DNA of 12,009 nt from JANNAT01 sp043766915. Its GTDB lineage: Bacteria > Pseudomonadota > Alphaproteobacteria > Rhodobacterales > Rhodobacteraceae. The stretch covers positions 1 through 12,009 of the forward strand of contig JAYUHO010000226.1 in assembly GCA_043766915.1 (NCBI GenBank), read 5' to 3'. Shown here piece by piece: positions 6,564 to 12,009 of this stretch (position 1 is the first letter of the stretch; each line of letters begins with the position of its first letter). A model generated the notes under the pieces. The model did not search any database, was not told the DNA's origin, and saw nothing but the letters and a program-made list of their open reading frames with translations. Position numbers and translations under genes: made by a program.

Positions 6564-7550
6564 TTATTTATAAAAGTTGCGCGGCCAGACATGGGCGGCA
6601 AGGGCGGTTTTCAGATCATCGGGAAAGGCCGCACCATCACTATAGGCCACATTCATATCGACCTGATCCGGGTTCAACATGCCCGGAATAACGCAAGACA
6701 GTTCCGGGCAAGACAGCACATAGCGCATCGCGGCCTCGGCCAGTGTCGGGTAATACGGCGCGCACAGCGCTTTCAGCGCGCGCAACCGCGCCAGGGTTTC
6801 GGCAAAGCGATCGCCGCGAAACAGCTGTGCGGGCACTGATCCTGCGGGAAAGCTGGCATAAGTATCATCATCCCAATGCCCCACCAACGACCCGGAATCC
6901 AGCGGCACCCGCGCGATAAACCCCTGCGTTCCCGCGCCCGCCTGAAACAAATCCCCCGCCGGGCGCTGTTCAAACAGGTTCAGCACCACCTGTTGGCTGG
7001 CCACCAGCCCCAACCGCGCCAAATCCACACCGTCTTGGGGGCGATAATCGCGGATCGAGACGCCGATCTGGTCAATCTTGCCTTCCAACCGCAGCGCGTT
7101 CAGGGTTTCCAGCCAATCCAGTTCATGAATGCCCGCCGTCATCCATGAATGCAGCTGAAACAGATCAATCCGGTCCAGTTGCAACCGCAGCAACGCCGCA
7201 TCGACCATTTTGCGCAAATACCACGCCGGATACCGCCCGCGCATCTGTGGAGCGTCATCATCCGGGGCGGGCCATTCGACGGGTTGCGCCTTGGTTGCCA
7301 CATAGATTTTGTGCCCCTGCCAGCGTTTCAACGCGCCGCCGATGACCGTTTCGGAATGGCCATTGCCGTAGATATAGGCGGTATCGACAAAATTCACGCC
7401 ACGTTCAAAGGCATGATGCAAGGTGCGGATCGAGGCGGCATTATCCACCGCACCCCAGTTGCCGCCCAATTGCCACGCGCCAAAAGCAATTGCGCTGACC
7501 TGCCAGCCGGTGCGGCCAAAATGACGATACTTCTTGGGTAAGTCCCTCAA
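6564..7550 (-). CDS. Aldo/keto reductase
   Basis: This encodes an NADPH-dependent oxidoreductase with a (beta/alpha)8 barrel, reducing or oxidising sugar-type carbonyl/alcohol groups. The catalytic tetrad is complete (numbering from TTG 7550): Asp56 and Tyr61 in VDTAYIYG, Lys87 in VATKAQ, His134 in LFQLHSW. The C-terminal cofactor segment (ALRYVLS-like AMRYVLSCPELSCVIPGM, then NPDQVDMN) is also present. The N-terminus is uncertain: no ATG exists before the conserved KYRHFGRTGWQVS. TTG 7550 gives 328 residues, normal length, with a weak purine-rich stretch upstream; GTG 7655 would add 35 residues that do not look like this family. It lies 160 bases downstream of the LacI-family gene and 10 bases upstream of the creatininase-like gene. 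It probably acts in catabolism of the sugar or polyol imported by the neighbouring transporter. Confidence 0.85.
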   Translation of the reverse strand: MRDLPKKYRHFGRTGWQVSAIAFGAWQLGGNWGAVDNAASIRTLHHAFERGVNFVDTAYIYGNGHSETVIGGALKRWQGHKIYVATKAQPVEWPAPDDDAPQMRGRYPAWYLRKMVDAALLRLQLDRIDLFQLHSWMTAGIHELDWLETLNALRLEGKIDQIGVSIRDYRPQDGVDLARLGLVASQQVVLNLFEQRPAGDLFQAGAGTQGFIARVPLDSGSLVGHWDDDTYASFPAGSVPAQLFRGDRFAETLARLRALKALCAPYYPTLAEAAMRYVLSCPELSCVIPGMLNPDQVDMNVAYSDGAAFPDDLKTALAAHVWPRNFYK

Positions 7551-7674
7551 TAAACCAACTTCTTTGGATGTCTCGCGCCGGTTGCCACGCCGCAGTCCTC
7601 GCTGATGATCCCCCGCAGACAAAACATCGGCCTGCACCCCAGGACAAACCGGCACCGGGACTGTTGCGTGTTGC

Positions 7675-7700
7675 TTTCAATGGGACAAATCCCCTTGAAA
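7675..7700 (-). terminator. Imperfect inverted repeat downstream of the LacI-family gene
   Basis: On the plus strand TTTCAA-T-GGGA and TCCC-C-TTGAAA pair through 10 of 11 positions (one mismatch) around a four-base loop. It begins 11 bases after the LacI-family stop codon (7711), before the aldo/keto reductase. Lack of a downstream T-run argues for an attenuator, partial terminator or protein-binding site rather than a strong terminator. Confidence 0.4.
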
Positions 7701-7710
7701 CCAACACACT

Positions 7711-8730
7711 TTAGATATTTTCGGCGGTGACGATATCAAAGCCGATCAGGTGCTGGCCGGGCGGTGTGCCCTTGGCGGCCTCGGACATCGCCGAAATCGC
7801 TTCCTGCGCCAGCCGCGCCACGGGATGGGCGATCACCATTGTTAACACTCCGTCGATCAACGCCGCGCGCGTGGGGTCCATCAATTCATGCCCGATCACG
7901 ATCAGGCTGCCGACCCGCCCCGAGGCCGCAATCGCATCCATCGCTCCGGTGATCCCCCCGCCCGAGATATAGAGCGCGGCAAGATCGGGCTCGCGCGCCA
8001 GCAGATCTTCGGTCACCTCGCGGGCCACCCGTCGGTCTTCAAAGGTTGAAATTGGTTCCAGCAGGGTGAAGTCGGGCGCATGTTCGCGCAGATATCCGCG
8101 AAACCCGGTTTCGTTCATTTCCTGACAGCGATAGCGGTGATTGCCGACCAGAATGCCAACTTTGCCGGGGGTTTTGCACAGGCCCGCCACTGCCCAACCC
8201 GCAGTGCGGCCTACTTTCCAATTGTCGAGGCCGACATAGCCCGTGCCACAGGCCGCCGTCAGCCCCGAAATCAGGCCAAACACCGTGACATCGCGGTCTG
8301 CCAGAGTTTCAATTGCCTGTGTCACGCGCGGATGTTCCGCCGAGATCACCGCCAGCGCATCAACACGGTTGCCCATGTCCAAGACACGGGCGGCTACGGC
8401 TTCGGGGGAAATGTCATCCATATGTTCGACCACAATCGCAACCCCGGCCCCCGCCTCGCGCGCCGCCTGCTCTAACGCGCGGGCCAGCATCCGGTAAAAC
8501 GGCCGATCAGACTGCTGCAGCAAATAGCCCAGCCGGACCACGGGCTGACCCACACCCAGCCGGGTGCGCAGGGCAGGGGTGGCATAAAAACCAATCGCCT
8601 CGGCCGTGGCCAACACTTTGTCGCCCGTGGCTTTGCGCACCGGATGACGCCCGTTCAGAATCCGGTCAATCGTCGAGATCGACACTCCAGACGCCTGGGC
8701 CAGATCAGCAATGGTTGCGCGGCGGGCCAT
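7711..8730 (-). CDS. LacI-family transcriptional regulator
   Basis: This encodes a 339-residue repressor-type protein. The N-terminal LacI helix-turn-helix is unmistakable: ATIADLAQASGVSISTIDRILNG followed by the hinge helix region VRKATGDKVLATAEAIGF. The rest is a periplasmic-binding-protein-like effector domain beginning VVRLGYLLQQSDRPFY. I prefer ATG 8730, which has AGGA six bases upstream; an in-frame ATG at 8745 would add five residues and overlap that ribosome site. The regulator is divergent from the Gfo/Idh/MocA dehydrogenase remnant and heads the minus-strand operon, the usual arrangement for local control of a sugar catabolic cluster where a sugar or polyol releases the repressor. 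Candidate operator halves lie immediately upstream (8748-8780). The gene appears intact even though the transporter it likely controls is broken. Confidence 0.92.
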   Translation of the reverse strand: MARRATIADLAQASGVSISTIDRILNGRHPVRKATGDKVLATAEAIGFYATPALRTRLGVGQPVVRLGYLLQQSDRPFYRMLARALEQAAREAGAGVAIVVEHMDDISPEAVAARVLDMGNRVDALAVISAEHPRVTQAIETLADRDVTVFGLISGLTAACGTGYVGLDNWKVGRTAGWAVAGLCKTPGKVGILVGNHRYRCQEMNETGFRGYLREHAPDFTLLEPISTFEDRRVAREVTEDLLAREPDLAALYISGGGITGAMDAIAASGRVGSLIVIGHELMDPTRAALIDGVLTMVIAHPVARLAQEAISAMSEAAKGTPPGQHLIGFDIVTAENI

Positions 8731-8747
8731 GGTTTTTCCTGACATAA

Positions 8748-8780
8748 TCTTTCATCGGGTGGTGCAGTGGTAATGAAAGA
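8748..8780. promoter_or_regulatory. 8-bp inverted repeat TCTTTCAT / ATGAAAGA, candidate LacI-family operator
   Basis: TCTTTCAT (8748-8755) and ATGAAAGA (8773-8780) are exact reverse complements separated by 17 bases, just upstream of the regulator start and just before a possible promoter for the divergent dehydrogenase. LacI-family operators are usually contiguous palindromes, so the wide spacer is unusual. The same motif also occurs upstream of the desaturase chimera (5813-5823). Confidence 0.4.
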
Positions 8781-8781
8781 A

Positions 8782-8811
8782 TTGACGTAAAATACATCAT
8801 AACCATGAAAT
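8782..8811 (+). promoter_or_regulatory. Possible sigma70-type promoter for the dehydrogenase remnant
   Basis: TTGACG at 8782-8787 is followed after 18 bases by TGAAAT (8806-8811). The first hexamer is a close -35 match; the second is a weak -10. It directly abuts the TCTTTCAT/ATGAAAGA repeat, a position where a bound repressor would block transcription. Low confidence. Confidence 0.25.
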
Positions 8812-8845
8812 GCGTCTGCCAGTAGTTTTGTCAATGGAATAGTTG

Positions 8846-8872
8846 GATCATCCCGTTCGCCGGGAGATGATC
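8846..8872. other. Bulged hairpin in the leader of the dehydrogenase remnant
   Basis: GATCATCCCG pairs with CGGG and ATGATC across a five-base loop, with a two-base AG bulge (10 pairs in total). It lies about 50 bases before the GTG start at 8922. It could be a leader-RNA structure or a second repressor site; nothing decides between them. Confidence 0.25.
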
Positions 8873-8921
8873 TGGCCCGGAACAAACCCGCCCACACCCA
8901 ATCACCATCGACGACATCAGC

Positions 8922-9184
8922 GTGACGATCACAATAGCCATCATCGGCGCGGCGATCATGGGGGCGGATCATGCCCGGATTTTTGCCAATGATCTGCCCG
9001 GTACGACGGTGCAGGTGGTGTGTGACGCCTCGGTTGCGCGGGCGCGGGCCATCGCCGATGAAACAGGGGCCGTCGATGTGGCAACCGATGCGTTGGCGAC
9101 GATCCGGCGCGCCGATGTCGATGCCGTGATCATCGCCAGTCCTGACCCAACGCATGCCCCTTTGGCGCAGGCCTGCATGGCGGT
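8922..9184 (+). pseudogene. N-terminal fragment of Gfo/Idh/MocA oxidoreductase (inositol 2-dehydrogenase-like)
   Basis: GTG 8922 opens a Rossmann NAD-binding domain: TITIAIIGAAIMGADHARIF has the nucleotide-binding loop (usual GxGxxG/A, here GAAIMG), followed by VQVVCDASVARARAIADETG and VDAVIIASPDPTHAPL, the hallmark DAV-I-A-P-x-xH segment. After about residue 85 (LAQACMAV) the similarity stops: the invariant EKP motif that should follow (a lysine needed for catalysis) and the whole C-terminal domain, some 240 residues, are missing. The open frame continues to a TGA at 9297-9299 through unrelated sequence. Family members with this start oxidise myo-inositol or related sugars, consistent with the LacI-family gene it faces and the sugar importer. 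Remnant of a deleted gene; not functional as an enzyme. Confidence 0.85.
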
Positions 9185-9247
9185 GATGTGCATCATGTGC
9201 ATGCCAAGGACACCGGCCTGTACGCGCCGGTGCAGGCCACCAGGTGA
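9182..9247 (+). pseudogene. Short fragment resembling a sugar isomerase/epimerase (xylose-isomerase-like TIM barrel)
   Basis: In the frame that is +2 relative to the dehydrogenase fragment, positions 9182-9247 read GGDVHHVHAKDTGLYAPVQA and then TR before TGA. HVHAKDT matches, from memory, the conserved metal-site region of xylose-isomerase-like TIM-barrel proteins (IolE-type and related), genes that commonly sit beside Gfo/Idh/MocA dehydrogenases. Only about 20 residues survive, so identification is tentative. It suggests that a deletion removed the dehydrogenase 3' end and the isomerase 5' part together. Confidence 0.4.
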
Positions 9248-9470
9248 TGCCCAGCCTGCCGTCAGACTTTGCACCGCAGGCAATTTGACACCAGTTTGAT
9301 CATCAGGGTTGCCAATTGCGCCTGTCGGCAAAAATTCGCCTGCTTTTGCCCGTGATTCACGGCCTAGGATTGCAACAATTCTCTGCTTGCATAGCACTTA
9401 AGCAATTCTACCTTCGGGCGAACCGCAGCAGATTGGCGGGCATCGGTTGTACCAAGTGAAAGGTGTGCAA
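9248..9470. other. Non-coding gap before the RTX protein gene
   Basis: About 220 bases without a recognisable gene. It contains a 7-bp hairpin (9327-9350: GGCAAAA and TTTTGCC around a 10-base loop), a rare CTAG at 9364-9367, and a weak promoter-like pair TTGCAT (9387) with TACCTT (9409). It probably holds debris of the deleted sugar genes plus the promoter of the RTX gene. Confidence 0.5.
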
Positions 9471-11873
9471 ATGACAAAAGGACCATCACAGGCGTTTAAC
9501 CTTGGCGGCAGACCGCAGGCCTACGGCGATAGTTTTATCTCGCTTGATTTGATGAAAGGCGCGGATGATTATCGGTATCAGGGACCAAATGGCGATCTGG
9601 TTCTTTCCAGTGCAGACCTTAATCTTGATGCACGAGGCTGGTTAAAATACCTGCCCGTGATCAACGGCGTTGAAACCGATGTGTGGCTGAACGTTTTTTA
9701 CACCAAAGTTCTGCCGCCGGGAAAATATGTTTTGGAATGGCAAGGTGAGGGGACGCTTTCGGTGTATCAAGACTACACTGTGATTGGTCAGAATAAAATA
9801 TTGATAGATTACAAAGCCGATTATGTTGGTGATGATGGCAAGCCGCAAGACGATGGGATCACCGTTGTTATTGGCGCGACGGACCCGAACAAGACCGGAA
9901 ACTATCTTCATGATATAAAGCTTTATGATGTGGTCGATACCGATCTTATTCAGGCGGGTGAACAGTTTAACCCGGTGTGGCAAGACCGCATCGACGATTT
10001 CCGCATTCTGCGCACGCATGATTGGCAAAGCACCAATTTTCCCAGCACCGTTGACTGGACGCGCAATGTGGTGTCAGCGGATCAGGCAAATTGGGGCAAT
10101 GACGGTCGCGGAATGCCCTATGAATTGATTGTCAAAATTGCCAATGAAACCCGCAGTGACTTGTGGATCAATATCCCGCACACCGCCAGCGATGAATTTA
10201 TCCGTCAGGCTGCGGGTTATGTGAAAGCAAACCTCAATCCAGATTTAAAGCTGCATGTTGAGTTTTCCAATGAATATTGGACGACGGGCTTTGATCAGCA
10301 CAAGTATTTTGTTGATGGCGGGCTTGCAGCTTATGGGCAGGCGGAATTTGCGACGGGGCAGTTTTATGGCACAGAGGCCGCCAACATGGCCGACATCTTC
10401 GGTCGGGTTTTTGGCTCCAACTCGACACAGCTGAAGCAGGTTTTAACCGTTGATAACGTGTTTTTTCTGACGGGCGAGGCCGAGGCAGTGCTGAAAGCCC
10501 CCGCTGCGGTGGCACAAGGTGGCACCGCCCCGGCAACGCACGGCTTTGACGAGATCGCGACGGATGGCTATTTGTTGTGGGATGCCACCTCTCCCTATTA
10601 CGCCGATCTGATCACCGGTTGGATGAAAGATGCCGATGGCGGCTTTGGGCGCGCGCGCGATTTTCTGATCACCCAATTGAACACCGAACTGTTGCCCAGT
10701 TGGCAGGCGGGCCGGGTGTTGGCAGACAAGTATGGCCTGAATTTCACAGTATATGAGGGCGGCGCCCTGTTGCTGAACGACCCTGCTGTCGGTGAGGGTA
10801 ACCCGGTATTCACCGATTTCGCTCTGCGTTTTACCAAGTCGGTCGAAATGCGCCAAGTCTACGAGGCGGAATTGGCAGCGTGGAAAACCGTCGGAACCGG
10901 GCCGTTCGCGTGGTATGCCGATGTTGGGCGCGGCGGCGATTTTGGCGATTATGGCCATTGGAAAGGCCCCGATTTTGTCGCCGATCCGCGCACTGGTGCT
11001 ATCGTTGCCGCGAATAAAGACACAGCGCCATGGTGGTCTGGCGACACCCGCCCGGCCTTGACCTTTGACAATGGCAAGTATGAAGCGGGCACTGCATCAA
11101 AAGATAAAATGCAAGGCACCGCCATGGATGATCGCCTTTACGGCTTGCAAGGGGCTGATAAGATTTATGGTCGTGACGGGCGCGATAAATTGTGGGGCGG
11201 CGCGGACAACGATAAAATCTATGGTGGACGCGGCCGGGATGAGATCAATGGAGGAGCGGGGAAAGACCTGATCAACGGCGGTTCGGGCCGCGATATGGTC
11301 GATTATCAAACCAGCAGCGCAGGCGTAACCGTCAGCCTTGTCTCTGGCAAAGGCTTTGGCGGCGATGCGCAAGGGGACCGGCTTAAATCAATCGAGTCTG
11401 TGCAGGGATCCGCTTTTGCAGATCGGTTGTCGGGCAATGGAACGGCAAATGCGTTGATCGGTGCTGCGGGTACGGATCGGCTGTTTGGTGGAAGCGGTGC
11501 CGACAGCCTGACGGGCGGGCAGGGGGCGGATACCCTGACCGGCGGCGCGGGCAATGATCAGTTCATCTTCAACAGTACAGCCGACGCCGGTGATGTGATC
11601 ACTGATTTCTCATCGGCAGGTGCGGGCAACAACGATCAGGTCAGTTTGAATGCGGCGGCGTTTGGCGGGCATGCCGTGGGTGGATTGCTGGCGTCCGAAT
11701 TTCAGGCGTCGACGGCCAATGCAGCCGCGACATCATCGGTTCGGGTGTTTTACAATGTGGCAACCGGCCAAGTTTACTACGACGCCGATGGGTCTGGCAC
11801 CGCTGCTGCGGTCTTGATGATGACACTACAAAACAGCGCTGTTGTTTCAGTGGATGATTTTGTATTTTTCTGA
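9471..11873 (+). CDS. Putative secreted glycoside-hydrolase-like protein with C-terminal RTX calcium-binding repeats
   Basis: This encodes an 800-residue protein. ATG 9471 has AAAGG upstream at normal spacing; a TTG at 9447 is in frame but less likely. There is no N-terminal signal peptide. Residues about 10-160 look like a beta-rich domain. Residues about 170-510 resemble a clan-A-type TIM-barrel hydrolase: LDLMK near the start, PYELIVKIANETRSDLWINIP, then HVEFSNEYW with Asn-Glu268 as candidate acid/base, and TVYEGG with Glu429 as candidate nucleophile. Two blocks of nonapeptide RTX repeats (549-612 and 646-700) follow, and the end FVFF preceded by two aspartates fits a type I secretion signal. 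The protein is probably exported directly across both membranes and folds on binding calcium outside. No exporter genes are in the window. The 5' half is visibly richer in A/T than neighbouring genes, hinting at transfer. Substrate unknown, presumably a polysaccharide. Confidence 0.8.
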   Translation: MTKGPSQAFNLGGRPQAYGDSFISLDLMKGADDYRYQGPNGDLVLSSADLNLDARGWLKYLPVINGVETDVWLNVFYTKVLPPGKYVLEWQGEGTLSVYQDYTVIGQNKILIDYKADYVGDDGKPQDDGITVVIGATDPNKTGNYLHDIKLYDVVDTDLIQAGEQFNPVWQDRIDDFRILRTHDWQSTNFPSTVDWTRNVVSADQANWGNDGRGMPYELIVKIANETRSDLWINIPHTASDEFIRQAAGYVKANLNPDLKLHVEFSNEYWTTGFDQHKYFVDGGLAAYGQAEFATGQFYGTEAANMADIFGRVFGSNSTQLKQVLTVDNVFFLTGEAEAVLKAPAAVAQGGTAPATHGFDEIATDGYLLWDATSPYYADLITGWMKDADGGFGRARDFLITQLNTELLPSWQAGRVLADKYGLNFTVYEGGALLLNDPAVGEGNPVFTDFALRFTKSVEMRQVYEAELAAWKTVGTGPFAWYADVGRGGDFGDYGHWKGPDFVADPRTGAIVAANKDTAPWWSGDTRPALTFDNGKYEAGTASKDKMQGTAMDDRLYGLQGADKIYGRDGRDKLWGGADNDKIYGGRGRDEINGGAGKDLINGGSGRDMVDYQTSSAGVTVSLVSGKGFGGDAQGDRLKSIESVQGSAFADRLSGNGTANALIGAAGTDRLFGGSGADSLTGGQGADTLTGGAGNDQFIFNSTADAGDVITDFSSAGAGNNDQVSLNAAAFGGHAVGGLLASEFQASTANAAATSSVRVFYNVATGQVYYDADGSGTAAAVLMMTLQNSAVVSVDDFVFF
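11115..11306 (+). repeat. RTX repeat block 1 (residues 549-612)
   Basis: Tandem GGxGxDxUx-type nonapeptides: YGRDGRDKLWGG, ADNDKIYGGRGRDEINGG, AGKDLINGGSGRD. This is about six units of the hemolysin-type calcium-binding parallel beta-roll. It is rich in Lys and Arg at variable positions, unlike block 2. Confidence 0.9.
11406..11570 (+). repeat. RTX repeat block 2 (residues 646-700)
   Basis: A second run of nonapeptides (LFGGSGADSLTGG, QGADTLTGGAGNDQF) follows a spacer with the VSLVSGKGFGGDAQGDRL pattern that commonly links RTX blocks. It leads into DVITDF, the usual entry to the secretion-signal domain. Confidence 0.9.
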
Positions 11874-11922
11874 CCGGGCCGCCGCTGAATTCATCTGACG
11901 GTTCGACTTAACAGTGCAAAGT

Positions 11923-11950
11923 AACGCTATGTGTCAGCGTTTTATCTTAT
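11923..11950 (+). terminator. Probable intrinsic terminator of the RTX protein gene
   Basis: AACGCT (11923-11928) and AGCGTT (11936-11941) form a 6-bp stem with a seven-base loop, followed by the T-rich TTATCTTAT. It lies 50 bases after the stop codon. The short stem keeps confidence moderate. Confidence 0.5.
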
Positions 11951-12009
11951 ACGGCTGTCAACAGAAAAACGGACAGCCCGGCCAGAAAATCCGCATTCTA
12001 GAGCGGGTT

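Noticed and set aside
661..8856. Shared 12-mer GGATCATCCCGT at 661 and 8845
   Set aside because: Several 12-base matches are expected by chance in a GC-rich 12 kb window, and the contexts are unrelated.
9182..9299. Programmed frameshift joining the dehydrogenase to the downstream frame
   Set aside because: No slippery heptamer was seen at the junction, and the downstream fragment belongs to another family and stops after about 22 codons.
11953..11978. GGCTGTC / GACAGCC inverted repeat after the RTX gene
   Set aside because: It has a seven-bp stem with a 12-base loop and no T-run on either strand; the adjacent 11923 hairpin is the better terminator.
1..12009. tRNA, rRNA, CRISPR array, integrase/attachment site or complete insertion sequence
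   Set aside because: None was recognised on either strand by eye; no regularly spaced repeats or transposase motifs were seen.

Overview
The window looks like chromosomal DNA from an alphaproteobacterium, most likely a Rhodobacterales (roseobacter-type) bacterium. This is inferred from the GC-rich, strongly coding-biased sequence, the style of the sugar-transport genes, and an RTX-type secreted protein. I see no rRNA, tRNA, CRISPR array or complete insertion sequence.

Layout. (1) 1-2159 is a signalling and envelope block. An OmpR/PhoB-type response regulator, cut by the left edge, is transcribed leftwards. Divergent from it are a small exported protein with two cysteines and a COG4705-type integral membrane protein with four internal repeats. 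A perfect palindrome (CTTACA-N4-TGTAAG) sits in the shared promoter region and is a good candidate operator. (2) 2160-2330 is a convergent intergenic region with two strong hairpins. (3) 2331-9247 is a carbohydrate or polyol uptake and catabolism locus. Right to left it holds a truncated Gfo/Idh/MocA dehydrogenase on the plus strand, then on the minus strand a LacI-family repressor, an aldo/keto reductase, a creatininase-family amidohydrolase, a sterol desaturase/fatty acid hydroxylase fused to the C-terminal half of a sugar-binding protein, an ABC permease and an ABC ATPase. (4) 9471-11873 is an 800-residue protein with a glycoside-hydrolase-like N-terminal region and C-terminal RTX calcium-binding repeats, probably exported by a type I system encoded elsewhere.

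The striking feature is how region 3 is broken. The permease and ATPase each carry one in-frame TAG codon with coding sequence continuing in the same frame on both sides. The binding protein has lost its N-terminal half and is joined in frame to a desaturase that has lost its C-terminal tail. The dehydrogenase is cut at about residue 85 and abuts, out of frame, a short fragment resembling a sugar isomerase (HVHAKDT). The repressor, aldo/keto reductase and creatininase-like genes look intact. The simplest reading is a sugar/inositol-type catabolic operon decaying by deletion and point mutation, with the import step lost. Amber read-through is a less likely alternative, but it is testable: none of the nine other stop codons I read in the window is TAG.
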